NCBI RefSeq assembly: GCF_026914265.1
Contig: NC_069124.1
Span: 72,898,402 to 72,962,401, forward strand
DNA from: Mya arenaria
Taxonomy: Eukaryota > Mollusca > Bivalvia > Myida > Myidae
Direction: 5' to 3'
DNA: 64,000 nucleotides
In this document: in pieces, positions 12,201 to 28,500 of the stretch
Layout of the letters: each line of letters opens with the position of its first letter
Position numbering within the stretch: position 1 is the stretch's first letter
Program-made: the position numbers and the translations under genes
The notes under the pieces: generated by a model
Database searches by the model: none
What the model saw: only the letters and a program-made list of their open reading frames with translations
Told to the model about the DNA's origin: nothing

Positions 12201-14667
12201 CTGGCTTTAAAAAGAGCTCATCGCTATAAAGTATTTAGCATTAAGAAAACAACTCAAATATATGATATAATATATGGTGCTTTTCTCATCACTTGTCTTT
12301 CTTCCCAAGCTCATATTAGGTAACAGTCAGTCAAATGTCTTGAATGCAAAATGAAAACATACATTGACATTACTAATCTGTTCATTATCGACATATTCAC
12401 TGAGAAGCTGTTTAAACCAGGGAGCCATTCTGTCCCGCATTGAGATCAAGTCCACATCCTTAGTCAGCCGTGCCTGCTGTATGATGCCCAGTACAAGATC
12501 CGCCTCCCGAATCCTGGCATTCCGCACATTCTGCAAAACAATCATATCACAATTATATGAGGACCCTACATAATTCCCATCAATCAAGTTTACTGTAAAC
12601 TTAAGTTCAGATATGAAGATCTTGTCTTGACACCTACAATTTTGGATTCAGACAATATAAGAAAAAGGTTATAATGGTTAACAACAATTCATCAATTAAT
12701 ACAGTTGAACCCCGTTGGCTCGAACTCCAAGGTGAAAATATCTCAAGCCTTGGAAAATTTTAGCCAAGTGGAAATGCTTACCTTCAGAATAAAGAAATCA
12801 GTCCTATTCATCCAATTCGATCAAACAAGGAATTTGAGCCAAGCAAGTATGAGCTAACGGGGGTTCCACTGTACCTTGGTTTCTAATTATTCTTTTGGAA
12901 GCAAGCTTGTAAACATCATGTGTTCTTCTTCTTCTTTCTTGTTTACGTTTAATAGTTAGCCTTAAATATCTATCATTTTAATCATTAAAAACTTCCCTAC
13001 TTTCCCATGTTGATAAGCAAGGTATGAATAGAAGTTGATAAGTCAATGCAAGATGAACTGGAGCTCAGCTCATGTCTCTTGTACTTGAACATGTACGTTT
13101 GTGAACATTTTACATAATGTTAGAAATATTTTTGACAGGATACTGAAAACCTAGAATAGAGAAAAAAGTATGAAAAACTGACATCATAATCTACAGGGTT
13201 CATTTTCTGGTAGAATTCAAACTAGCTACCAAGAATGTGGTACATGTACCTATGCCCAAGAGTTATTTGCTTTAATTTTGATCCACTGACCTCAAAATAA
13301 ATAGGGTTCATCAACTAGTCATGACAAACCTGCCTACCAAGTTTTGGGTCTCTGTGCCTCAGCTTTAGTTATTGAATGTCAACAGGTTTTGAGTTCAGGG
13401 TCACCACAAACTTGACCTTTAACCCACTGACCTCAAAATTGATTGGGTTCATTTGTTGGTCATGTCAGATTAGCAAATTATAGGTCTCTGTGCAAGTTAT
13501 TGGTTTGTAATGGTGGGGACTGACAGACAGAAAGACGATAACTATATGCCTACCGTAGGGGCCAATAAAAAATAATATCAAATTCCCTATATACTACTGT
13601 ATCGTTACATTACATAACATTTCTGAGTGATTTTATTTTTATTCATCATTTTATCATTTGTTCTACATAAGACCGCAACATTACCTTTGTTTCTCTTTGA
13701 AGTCTTTTGACTTTTGATACAAATGATTTCAGCTTCATGTATTCATTTTTAACTGGACCTATCACTCTGTCTCTAACTGGAAACACCACTGGAACGAATG
13801 TTGCAAATGGTCAAAAGCTACAAACATACACACGTAGCATAATTAACATTCATTTGTTTTTCTCTGCTATATATATAAAAATGTAATCACTGTATTGCTT
13901 GAAACTGCAAAGTGTGAGACCAAATGAAAAATTTAAGAAAGGTTTACAACCCTGCATTCTGGCTTTTGATGACTGCTGGAAGAAAAATGAAAAATGCACG
14001 CAAGATTTAAGAAACTGGTAACCTATGCAGCTTATTTTTTTGCATCGATGTTTATTTAGGTTAAAAAGCATTAAAACACACACTTTGTTATAAATAATAC
14101 AAAAGATTAAATGTTATCATTAGAATATAGCTTTAAATTACTTGAAAATATATACAGTATTACATTGAACTTATAATTTACAACTTACGTGTGTGACTGT
14201 AATTACATATTGTGACCTGAAGTCAATTTAAGGTATAAAGTGCAGCCAGACATAGACACAAACTAGTCCAAGCAATTGTATATTGACAGATTTTTATTAT
14301 GATTTTTGATATGGCAAAAAGGATTGGAAGAATCCTGTATAACACATCTATTATTTTAGACCAAGATTCAAACCAACCACTGCCAGAACTTAAGCTTTAC
14401 GCTCTAACAAACTGAACTAATCAGGTAGCTTGTTCTTACTCGCACAAACTAAAAACACTTAAGTCTATGTCACTCACCGGATTCACATTTTGTGTTGAGT
14501 GGTAAAACAGGATGACAAGCTACAAATCTACACAATTGACCTGTATTCAAGAACCCGTAACCCAATTTACCAACATCTAGTGTGGGTTTCATTCCATAAT
14601 CACTAAACGCATTTCTGATTTTGCGATGCTTATTTTCTTCTTCTGGAAAATTGACAGGCATATCCAT
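3253..14667 (-). CDS. TAF1C: TAF1C: TATA-box-binding protein-associated factor, RNA polymerase I subunit C
   Basis: This is a subunit of the SL1/TIF-IB complex that recruits RNA polymerase I to rDNA promoters in the nucleolus. I traced 15 exons (5' to 3'): 14667-14478, 13788-13685, 12530-12363, 12028-11929, 11526-11413, 10276-10150, 9779-9578, 9026-8862, 8613-8417, 8211-8085, 7826-7604, 6791-6631, 6284-6141, 5874-5622 and 3995-3253. Phases agree throughout and give 1005 residues (human about 870). Family matches include AHFGAHPRELLYCDQTALQLLD (human ADFTAHPRVL...MLD), FSLMLVDQRFP (human FSLYLVDERLP), a WDHMLHSP segment (human WNHGLPSP) and DSHGEIFHQVF (human AAGDVFYQQL). The centre is a beta-propeller-like region. 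The tail is Ser-rich with basic clusters (RKKKSKRKHSKHK and PRKKTPRKR), as in the vertebrate protein. Exon 12 carries a CxxC pair and the intron before it has a GC donor. Its start is 912 bp from NUDT2 copy A in divergent orientation. Confidence 0.92.
4515..5275. repeat. ~170-bp tandem repeat in the last TAF1C intron, about 5 copies
   Basis: The landmark AAAGTTTCAATGCAA (or close variants) recurs near 4519, 4700, 4855, 5018 and 5198. Each is followed by GTTGCTGAGATATT-like and ACATGCAAAACTTTAAC-like segments and then by AATTTCAAAGTC. The period is 155-180 bases and copies are diverged. The array ends in a GACGCCAATGCTAAGG...CTATTCATGAAATAGTC tail that recurs in degraded form near 23630 and 40475. 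Confidence 0.75.
6963..7452 (-). repeat. dispersed element with an internal tRNA-Cys-like module (copy 1)
   Basis: It is about 490 bp, in a TAF1C intron, and matches 54666-55148 in opposite orientation along its whole length. Reading the minus strand, it starts GGCTGTACTCCGTATGATGAAATAGC and ends near TGTCCTGA...TTACAGAAAAAA. About 290 bp in lies a tRNA-like module (7158-7085) with an A-box-like TAGCACAGTGGATA and a B-box-like AGTTCGAACCC. The shared boundaries mark it as a mobile repeat, probably SINE-like. The unusual feature is that the tRNA module sits in the middle and not at the 5' end. Confidence 0.75.
11585..11672. repeat. short ~22-bp tandem repeat around AAGCATATGC
   Basis: The motif AATGTAAGCATATGCATT recurs three to four times with variants (TAAGAATATGCATTCTAATGT, GTAAGCATATGCC, TTAAGCATA). 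It lies in a TAF1C intron, just upstream of exon 5 in gene orientation. Confidence 0.55.
13240..13560. repeat. diverged tandem pair of a dispersed repeat in a TAF1C intron
   Basis: Two diverged units contain CACTGACCTCAAAAT(A/T)...GGGTTCAT...GTCATG...GGGTCTCTGTGC, at about 13289-13360 and 13424-13495. The spacing is about 135 bp. No coding signal is seen. Confidence 0.5.
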
Positions 14668-15578
14668 GTTTACGTTTTACTTATAGCCATGTGAATGCCA
14701 TTATCCGGAAAGCATATCCGAAAATACACTCAACTGAGTCAAGTCAACTTTCTTTGACATTTAAAGATTTTCGTAATCCATCAATTCAGTTAAACTAAAG
14801 GCTATTCTTGTAAAAATCGAAATTGAAAAAAATAAAAGGTTTTGAACTACGGATGTTTAACTAAATCTAATTTGTTTAATTTTTAAGAAATATATATTTT
14901 TAACCCAACGATAAAAATGTAGCAGACAACAATCTGTAACAGTTAGCTTAATGTATATGTCGTAGTGTATACATGCATGTAGGTTGAACATGCTGTTTAT
15001 TAACCGTTAAATGAATATAGAAGAATGTTTGTTTGTCTATTTATTTGAGTTTATCAAGGTCTGCCCGAGCTTTTTGGCTGCATTATGCCTTTAGCCCGCC
15101 TTGACGCCATCACGACTTAAATTGAGTTGATGAAATGTCATACTTGACATGAGAAAAAAGTAATATGAATACCAAGTCACATCCAGATGTTAGAATACTT
15201 GAAGAGTGAGATACAAGACTCAAGAACCTTTATTCGAAGTCGTGTATATGATAATAAGAAACATTAGCCCAATGAGCTATCGGACAACCAGTAGGCGTAG
15301 GTCACTATTGCATAATGTTTAGCTCTGATCTAGTATATACAATGTATGTCCCTTTTATGTGCATTTTAGGGCGCCACCCAGAAGTACTGAGGTAATTTTG
15401 TTTCATCTCGCATGCATATTCATTTTGGTCGTTATTTTGATCTTGTAACGTGACACAAACAGCTAACCTAGACTCCGCCTCCTCCACAAACTGGATGTCG
15501 TTTTGTATTAACGGACCTGTGTAAGGACAAAACGGCAGGTGAAAATATAGCTATTAGGATATTTGACTACGTTTCACA
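14668..15578. promoter_or_regulatory. divergent intergenic region of TAF1C and NUDT2 copy A (possible shared promoter)
   Basis: The two start codons point away from each other and are 911 bp apart, with no other gene between them. No TATA box or other core element could be assigned with confidence. Short divergent spacings of this kind between housekeeping genes often act as bidirectional promoters, but here that is inference from layout alone. Confidence 0.35.
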
Positions 15579-17864
15579 ATGATCGTTTCTGCAGGTTTGA
15601 TAGTTTTCAGGAGAGTTGTGGACAGTGTAGAGTACTTAGTCTTGAAACATTCTAACACGGAGGGACATTGGTCCCCTCCTAAAGGTACGTTTAAGTTTTG
15701 TCTTATATACATGTTTGCCGTACTAAAAGTAATAGTTTTGAATGCTAGTAATTCTTCAAGTGTGCTCATCCCTTTGACCGCTTATAATATAAACCATGTA
15801 AGATTTTCTTGTTACTACTGGCCATACCACAGACGGTGTTAACTAGTTATCAGTCAATATTATTTGATTCAAGTCAATAAACTGACAAGTATTAGATCAT
15901 AGCCTAGCTGAGAAAACCCATCCTAGCTATTATTAACCTTCGTGGTATACATGTACCATGGAGGTTTCCCAGTGTAGACCTATTTTTAAAGGCTGGATTT
16001 TAGTGGTCTATTTATAGCATACAGCATGTACCAATAACGTATGATGACATTCATTTTACTTCAAAATATTGACGTGGGGATGCAGCAGAAAGGCGTTATT
16101 GGTTCCATAACATTATGCTCACCTACCGAGGAAAACGTTGCCACCTCAAAAATACTGGCCTTCGTTCAAATGAAAGTGCTTAAAGTGTCGAAAGGCTGTA
16201 GGCGCGACAAGCGTGATTTCACTATTTTTTAGTTTTGTTTACAGGCAAAAACAATCGGACCAAAACATTCTTTTGAGTGTCGCCGAACTGTTACAGATAA
16301 GTGCCTGTAATTACTTAATAATAGCTAATGTAAACTAATGTCAGTCATAACCGAGGAAAACTATGTCAGTCATAACACTAATCGATAAACCTTAATGTAC
16401 TAGATTATTTAAACATTAATTGCTTTCAACTCGCAAGTGTATTGCTAGTGTTAATTTAATCTAATGACACAAGATATATTGAGGATGTTTTGACTATTTT
16501 GGTAGGTAAAATAAGGCAGGGTCGTTTTGTATATACATAAACCAACATATACAATAAATACATTCCATGAAGTATGACAATTGGATTGACACACCAGTTA
16601 TATATATAGAAACCACACTAACAGGCCATCCACAGTGCCAAGGATTGTTTGAAAGACCAAAACATAAATGTTAAGGTATAATATTGATAAGATTTTATCA
16701 GATTTTCAATCAAAAAGCATTTACATTTTTTACGGAAATGTCTTTGTACAAAACTAATATGTTTTTGTGTCATAATAGCCAGGACTACCCGATCAATGTA
16801 ACAATGTTTTTGAGAAAGATGCTTGCATTATTGTAACCAGGAAATTATTTAATCTGACCACTTTTTGCATTGTGTTCTTGAATATTTTTTCTTATTTGAA
16901 AATATATAATCAAGAACCCGCAAGACATTTTCCTATAGAATTACTATATTTTTCCTTATGTCCAATAGGAGTAATTTGACAACTTGTTTTGAATACACTC
17001 TTTAGATTTGAAATTTACTAGTATAACTTTGAAAAGAATGCAATATTGTTTGCTGTGTACACAACCATATTGTAAGGTATATGGATGCATATATTGTCAT
17101 TTTTTTGTCCTTTTCTGTGACATTTTCCCCATCGAAAACTCAACGTTTATGAAAACAATGTTATAACTTGAAAATAAAGGTATGATTCATTTGGAGCTCC
17201 TCGACCATTTTTATCGAAAACAACATCGGATGTATGCCGGTACATCGGTTGAAGTAGTTCGTAATTTTTTTAATTGTATCATTTATGAAATGAAGTGTTT
17301 TAGAATTGTATTTAATGATCTAAGTTTAAATTGATTGTCAGTGAAGTATATTATTGCAAACATAATTAAGATTTCCAAGATTAAAGTCATAAAGTTTAAC
17401 TGCTAAATAAAATTACTACGCGATCTACTTGCAGCGGACTTAAACGTACCTCTTTTTGAGTATGTAAACCGTCCAAATACATCCGAGGTTGTTTTCGATA
17501 AAAATGGTAGAGGAGCTCCGAATGGGTATGATCTTTTCTTTCAGGTAAGATAGATCCCGGTGAAGCATTGTTTGATGCCGCTCTGAGAGAGACCAGAGAA
17601 GAGACTGGACTTACCGTACCACCACTCGTACTCCATAAAGACTTCCACAACACCGTCCATTACCAACGGAAAGGGGTACCAAAGAAAATAGACTTCTGGC
17701 TAGCAGAATTATGTGATGATACTGATGTGAAGCTCTCTGAGGAGCACACCGAATTCAAATGGTTAAAAGTCACAGAAGCTTCTGAATATGTTCGATATAA
17801 AGAAGTGGGAGGAGTCATAAAAGAAGCTGATGTGTTTATACAAAAGAACATTCTAAAACTATAG
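15579..17864 (+). CDS. NUDT2: NUDT2-like asymmetrical diadenosine tetraphosphatase, copy A
   Basis: This is a Nudix hydrolase that splits Ap4A to ATP and AMP, probably cytosolic or nuclear. There are two exons, 15579-15684 and 17545-17864. The intron has a GTACGT donor and a TTTCAG acceptor and interrupts the codon for the first Gly of the Nudix box. The product has 141 residues; human NUDT2 has 147. The N-terminus reads SAGLIVFRR...LKHSNTEGHWSPPKG, like human RACGLIIFRR...HHWTPPKG. The Nudix box GX5EX7REUXEEXGU is intact as GKIDPGEALFDAALRE followed by TREETGL. The DFWLAEL strand and the LSEEHTEFKWL segment also match the family. AATAAA candidates follow at 17983-17988 and 18117-18122. A foldback element ends 12 bp before the TSD-flanked acceptor of exon 2. 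Confidence 0.93.
17187..17524. mobile_element. hAT-like MITE with 8-bp target-site duplication, in the NUDT2-A intron
   Basis: Inverted termini CATTTGGAGCTCCTCGACC and, from the other end, CATTCGGAGCTCCTCTACC extend through a shared TTTTTATCGAAAACAAC about 60 bases in. They are flanked by the direct repeat GGTATGAT at 17179-17186 and 17525-17532, an 8-bp duplication. About 338 bp with no coding capacity fits a MITE, and an 8-bp duplication points to the hAT superfamily. A diverged second copy lies at 58135-58453 and shares GAAGTAGTTCGTAA, ATTGATTG(T/C)CAGTGAAGT and the TIR core. Confidence 0.85.
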
Positions 17865-21747
<3,883 letters not shown>

Positions 21748-22254
21748 TGATGTATTTTGCATTTTTCATATTTTGCAATTTGTGATATTGATTTATATTA
21801 AAACACAAATGGGAAACGGTTTCTTTTGAACTGTTAAATTAAAAGTGACATATCATTCACGAATCATGTTGTCATATGATATGATACTTTCTTTTATGTA
21901 TTTTTTTCATTTTGTTGGGGATAAATTAAAATTATAAACATGACTTTTTATTATTCTTGTTATTTTACATTTATTTTGTGTTTAATTGATGGATCAGTGT
22001 GGCTTTCTTTAAACAATATTATCCCAAACCATGCTGAACTGTCCATAAACATATCCATACTCTTTGCTGCCCATCAAAAAAACAAGAGCTGTCGTAAGGC
22101 AGCGCGCTCAACCACGCCGCTTTGTCTTAGAAGTGAATACAATGATGTAATATGTGCCTGTCAAAAGCAATTAAAAAATCAAACTAAAAAGTAAACAAAA
22201 ACCACCATGTGACAAAACAGGGTTTTTTAATGATAGCAGAAGACTTCAGTTTCA

Positions 22255-22815
22255 ACTGCTGTCTTCTATTTTTTGTAACAGAGACCTTGATCCTAGGTGC
22301 CCCAAACACAATCCTTCTTACATATCAGCTTTGGTCACAGTATGTCAACCATAACTGAAGTTATTTAGTACCAGTCAGTAATCTATTTTTAGTAACAGTG
22401 ACTGACCCTAAGGGGCCAAATGGCAATCCAATGAAAGGTCTCTATAAACTTGTCCTATATACCGAGTTTGGTCACACTTTGTCAACCCTTACTTAAGTTA
22501 TTTAGTACTAATTATTTTTCTATTTTTAGCAACAGTGACCTTGACCTTGACCATAACACTTGGGGCCCTAAACACAATCTCATGAAAGGTCTCTGGAAAA
22601 ATCTTCTTAAATACTAAGTTTGGTCGCAATATGTTGACCCTTACTTAAGTTATTTAATACTAACCATTTTTCCAATAATAGTAACTTTGTCCTTGACCGT
22701 GATCCTAGGGCCTTCAAACACAATCCCATGAAGGTCTCCAGAAACTCTTCCTATATACCAAGTTTGGTCACTATAATATGTCAAACCTAGCTAAAATTAT
22801 TTGATACATAAGGTG
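22255..22815. repeat. ~145-bp tandem repeat, about 4 copies
   Basis: The phrase TATACCAAGTTTGGTCAC...TATGTCAACC, followed by TTACTTAAGTTATTTAGTACTA and then AACAGTGACCTTGACC...GGGGCC, recurs with GGTC landmarks near 22333, 22471, 22622 and 22767. This unit type is common in bivalve introns and gaps. Confidence 0.8.
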
Positions 22816-23036
22816 ACTTTGATAATGCCCTCCCACCAGCCTGGCCGAAAAATGACGCAAGTCATTCTAAAAAATAGTTTCCCCTTTGTGAAAACCTGGT
22901 TAAACCTGATAATAATAATTATGTGCGTGTCAAAAAACAATAAATGAAAAAAAACGACAAAAAGTCAAACATGGGCCATTGTATTTAGGTTAATATGGAG
23001 TTATGTAACCTCATTGTGTAATGGTCCTGAACAACT

Positions 23037-23400
23037 GTCTCCGTGGCCTAGAGGTTAAGCGTCCGCCTACGGAGCAGGAGGTCGTGGGTTCAATCCATGG
23101 CCGCGTCATACCAAAAGACATTAAAAATTGGTACAAGTAGCTCCCTTGCCTGGCGGGCGGCATTTAAAGGGTAGTGGTTAGAAAAGTGGGGTACTCAGTA
23201 CTGGTTTAACCCAGGAAAGTTGTACTTTCCACAGTGCATGTAAAAGAACCAAGGGGTCTCTTCGAAAAAGAGCTAGGGTATCGCATCCAGACTTCCTTGT
23301 ATCCCACCACTGTCTCTTCAGCATGTTGTTCCTTCAGCAAAAACAAAGGACCCCGTTGCACTTTCACAGGTTATCCTTGACCACATGGTCTAAAGAAATA
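23037..23400 (+). repeat. tRNA-Arg-derived SINE
   Basis: The head at 23037-23108 folds like a tRNA with a D-arm region GTGGCCTAGAGGTTAAGCG, an anticodon loop TACGGAG (ACG, Arg) and a T-arm GTGGGTTCAATCCATGG. The 3' CGCGTCA does not pair perfectly with the 5' end and no CCA follows, so it is not a working tRNA gene. The body continues about 290 bp (GGTACAAGTAGCTCCCTTGC, GGGCGGCATTTAAAGGG, AAGAACCAAGG) in the style of conserved-core metazoan SINEs. It sits inside a host repeat whose flanking phrase occurs on both sides. Confidence 0.75.
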
Positions 23401-25584
23401 CATAACATACATAAAAGTACCAAGTGAATGAAGGATATAGAAGTTATTAATAAATATCCCAACCTGCTCTAAAACTTTAACTAACCTAAGTTCCATAGTT
23501 TGTATAAATGATAATATGGAGTTATCTAACCTCATTATGTGATTGCCCTGAACAACTGTGTGAAATATTTAGTGAATTGAATGAAGAGTTATTGGTGAAA
23601 ATCCCAATTTGCCCTAAAACTTTAACCAGACGCCGACGCTGGGTCAAGTAAAGCCCTCCTTATTCTTAGAATAGTCGAGCTAAAAATCAGTGCTCTAGCC
23701 AGCATTTGAAAAGAGCAGGGTGCTAGGTCAGAAAGGGCACTTTTTCAATGTTCAATTCATATTTTGTATGTGTTGTAACTACTTTCAATGCTTATAGTTA
23801 GTTATGTATACCTTAGCGGTCATCTTGACTTAAGTGTCAAAAGTACGTATATTTAATATTTTGAAACCTATCTCTATAAATTGAGGACAATATGTCCAAT
23901 AAATATCAAATATAGCTCATTTTCATCAAAAGAAGCTCTGTCAAACAAAAGGGCGCAGCAGGAAACGGTGAAAAGGTAGCTGGGTGCCGTAAAAGGGCAG
24001 CAGGGTTGCCCCCCTGCTATTTAAGCCTATTAAACTGGAGCACTGAAATTAAACATTCATTGTGCATGGATTTTTTAATAAGGCCATACGTTTTCATACA
24101 TAGCTTCGACCGTTAACTCTGCTCATTACTAGCTTTGCTGGTAAAGATATATTTACACTACATCTCATCCCAGGTGACCCCAAAAAGAAGAAAAAGCCTT
24201 TTTTAAACTTTTGTTTACTATTTATTACATTGACACCATCAGGTGAACTTATGGAATGTGGTACAATCAGTACAAGGTTAGCATAGTGTTAAGCTGATCT
24301 TTATATATTTCATTATACAAAACAATTTAACTGTACTTCTAAATTATAGAAAAATATATACAAATGATTATTATAAGTATAGCTTCCAACTGCAGCTGTG
24401 TATATTTAAAGAAAACAATATGTAAACAATAAGTACTGGTATATGGAGAATACAGGAACTTTATTTTGCTTGAACTAATGTAAATGATGAAGGCATAATC
24501 ATTTTATTAAATGTTGAAACGAGTTAATGTATACACCATGTATTATTATATGAATATTATAATAATAATAAATCAACAACAGCAAATAACATATATAATG
24601 CCAACAACTCACCGGACTGATTGAACATGTATAAAGTTAATGGGTACATTAGCAGTCCTCATGTAACCAGGTAACAAATGTTTCTGATTATTAACGCTCA
24701 GTGATTCATGCTCACATTTATTTGAGTGCACCTTTCGTGACTTGCATATTTCACAAACATTGGTCCTGAACAAAATTCAGGCCCCCAATTCACCAAGGTC
24801 TTGAGTCGGAGTTTGTCTCCGGCTCAGAAAACTGAACTCTTAAATGTAAAATTTCTTAAGTATAAATGGTTTTGACCACAGCCATGTACGTTATTGAAGA
24901 ACCTGCTGATTGTTTCAGGCACAACATTAGTGAATTAGTGAATACGGACCCTGGGCTTCAAACGTTACTTTGTTCACTTATAACCTGATGCACATATTAT
25001 TAAAGGAATAATGGTCCCTTCGACGATGAGTATAGATTTCGGGATGGGCGGCTAAAGGGATATATCTGTTCATAAACTTCTAATAGGAAGATTCCTTATT
25101 ACGGTAATCAGTTTAAAAAGGATAAAACAAATGTAAAATATATTACCGTACATAAACATGAAATAAATAGTATGCATGCATTGTGATTCATAATATCTTT
25201 TATTCTAGCGATAGTGCACGATACTTTCTGTTGTTTTTTTTTTGCAGACCTGCAATGCGTTGAGTGGGGCAAAATCTGTTATGGTTTGTATCCCTGTTTC
25301 AACTCAGCGCAGACAGCGGGAACCAAACAGCAAACGTCCATCGCAAACATGCTTACTGAACGCATGGCAGCTCGAGTGTAACAATTTTGTAACTAAATAT
25401 CATAGCACAAATAGAGTTTGGAATAAGTTTAAGTAACTGTCTTAACCGTCCTCCGTGCACTGAAAACTAACGAGTCTTTCTCCGAATATTGCACGATATA
25501 TTCTGAGTGCGTAGTCCAGACGAGTCGGCGGTATCAGACATTAATTTCGTTGAGCAATAAGAAAAGGGGCTGCTGGTCTTGCAT

Positions 25585-28500
25585 CTACTCAATTCGATGT
25601 TGTAGTTTTGGCGGTTCAGCACGCTTGTTGCCTGCTGGATTGTAGTGAGCGAACACCCATCGTTGCCGCGGATTTTCAGTGTCGCACGAGGACATGCGCA
25701 GTGTTCCCCTTTTACCGATTTCCAGACAAAGCTCGCTTTTGTCGTGCTGCAACAAACCGGGCTGAAATAAGATATACAGCAAAGTTAAAAAAACATAATG
25801 TATATCCAACATACAGAGAAAAATTTTAAAACAATAATTTCAAACATTTACCAATCACGACTCGAGTAAGAAAATGGACACTAGCTGAGGGTACTGACGA
25901 GTTTCAACCATCACTGATTGTACTTAATTCAACAAGAAGATTTTACCCCTGTGTGTGTCCATGTTTCTGGTTCTCTGTCAAAGCAGCCGACCATGACTGG
26001 TACCCGGTCCGACAGAAAGTGACCTTCCACGGCCACACATTGCAGAAGCGTTCGCAGCCGCCGCTCCTTTGTCAGTGCCATCGTCTGAGGAAAAAGGATT
26101 AATATTCTTTGACGGAGGATGATCCACATTTATGGGGAACATAGTTGTGCTTTGACAGGAACTAGTTTTTTTTAAATAAAAAAACTAGCTGATTCATTAA
26201 TTGATAGTATTTTTCTCTTCTTTTTTGAGGGGGGGGGTAAAACTTGAATGAAAGTAGCCTATACTCCATCAGTGCTTTACAATGGATGATACGGAAACTA
26301 AGCATTTAAAACTATGACCAGTGGCGGTATTACCCATAAAATGTCTTGACATCGAAGTACATGATAAGTTCTATATATCGACCATCAACAAAAAAAGGTT
26401 GTTCGTTCCCCAAGTCTTACTTGGTGTGTGGCGGTAAGGTGTTGAGCGTACTCTTCCGGTTTGAGCTTATATGTGCAGGATTTCGCCACCAGCGGATGAG
26501 AGACCGAGAAAAGGTACTCGCTGTTGTCAATGCAAAGCTCCTGTCCGTCCGCTGAACATTTCAACTAAAAGAACACGTACTGTTCTCAATTAAAAATATA
26601 AGTTTCTCATATATCGCCGTTGAATATCGCATTGCCTCGTTAACAGAAAAGAGGATTAAATTTTGCAATATTGATTAATTTAATTGACACGGTTAAATAC
26701 CCGGAATATCATTCAATATACGATGACACTGGGTTTTAATTTTCGTCGTTTTCTCGAAGAAACATTGTATACATTCAAGAAAAAATCAACCGGCTTGTCA
26801 TATACACTGTTCTCGATACCAGATGTCTGGCACTAGTATCCATACCCATCCCCAGGCGAGTGTGTTCTCCTTGTAGACGAGCAGGTCGGGCCAGACGTTC
26901 TCGAGCAACCAGCTGAAGGGTCGGCACTTAAGCCTCGCTTTCAGCTCTAACCGCTCCGTCAGATCGCCGGCCTCCGCATGCTAAAACAACAACAATTTAA
27001 TTACTGTATTACCCGTTATTTCACATTAAGAACTATTCACTTAAATACTTAACATATAAACTTATTTCCAAATCACAAGCACATGTATGCCTATCAAATC
27101 CTTTTTTCTTATTTTTGGTTGTGAGAGGGGGGGGGGTACCAATAAAAATATATGCATAGTAACTAACACTGGTGTACATACTGTATATATCAATTTAATC
27201 CAAATAAGTCAGTTTGTGTACGTTGGTATAAAACATTTAAAACATTTAAACATATCCCATGAACACCAGCCAGAGAGAATAGAACTGAACTGATAATACA
27301 TCAACTTTACATGTATACTGTACGACACGGCGAACCAAGACACTGTGAACATATGCGTACCTTGATGGCTGGGTTGGCCTCGTACACATACTGCTTGTAG
27401 TCGTCCATCCAGACCTCGATAGCGCGCTTATAGTTCCGATGTTCCGTTTCCAAGCGCCCATGCGGGAAATGGTACGGCTGTGAACGGGCAATGTGACCGA
27501 TACGTGAGCAAGGCACGTGCAGCATGCGCCCACCACACAACCAAACCTTGACAAAGAAAGTTAATATACACATTGCAAATTGAATGACATTACTCGTTAG
27601 TCAATTATTAGCACCAAAAGAGGTCCTTTTTATCAAGATACCGTATGAGGAGAGAATACCTAATGATCAAAGACTGAACACAAAAACACCGTAGTCTACC
27701 TTTTTTCTATAGTTCACAGAAAATTTGCTCCAAACAAAATTTGATGCTGGCTGTCAATTTGATAATAGCTGCTAATTACAGGGACCCTTAATGCTTACCC
27801 TCCATGGGAACTCGAGATTCTCGCCTCCCCAGATCATCATTCCGTCATCATAAGACCCCAGCTCCCTAAAGTACTGCACGTTCATCACCGCACCAGGACC
27901 AACCATCACCACGCCCCTACATGTATGAAACACAGGAGGTTATATGCTACTGCATTCTCGGAACCCATTTATCTTCAGAGAATACCCTGGGCAAATTTCT
28001 GCAGACAGGTAATCGTGATGCTTAAACGAGGTGAAATTTTGCAGACGTTAGGTTTGACGCCTGAGACACACCTCAGGAAATAGCGGATAGGTTAGTGAGG
28101 TTACGGTTGAAAACCAACTGATGATATCGGTGCATTACGAAGTTCGTAAGCCGATCTTCCCATGGTACATTCTGTATAGTAATCGAATAAAAGAAAAACT
28201 CAGTAGTAAAATAAAATAAGTCGGAATTTCCATTGCAGCAAATTTCAACGTTACCAAAATAACGCAAAGAAACTGCCAACTTAAGCAATTTATGAACTAT
28301 TTAGAACTCTTACGGCAGTGGGTCTGTATCGGACGTCCCCTCTATGTGATCGTCTCGAAAGTAGGTTTCAAAGAAGACGAGTCGCCAGTCGAAGCCGTAG
28401 CGAGTCCGGTATCCGTCGGTGAACTCGTACTCGAGCGAGTCCTTATTGACATAGTCGAGCTGCGCCATGGCCACCGTCCGCCGGTCTTTCAGCACCTCCG

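Larger units (their letters stand above)
21748..25584. other. repeat-rich gap between NUDT2-B and the GALNT gene
   Basis: No gene was found. It contains a ~145-bp tandem repeat (22255-22815), a tRNA-Arg-derived SINE (23037-23400), a duplicated flank (an ATATGGAGTTAT-TAACCTCATT phrase near 22994 and 23517) and a GGGCAGCAGGG-type repeat near 23940-24010. The right end may include the GALNT 3' UTR; a TTTATT (AATAAA on the minus strand) lies at 25199-25204. Confidence 0.55.

Noticed and set aside
13850-14083. Extra small TAF1C exon near 13930-13965
   Set aside because: Exons 14667-14478 and 13788-13685 join directly in phase, so none is needed, and its donor would be weak.
23037-23108. tRNA-Arg (ACG) gene
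   Set aside because: Mismatched acceptor ends and a continuing SINE body show a tRNA-derived repeat.
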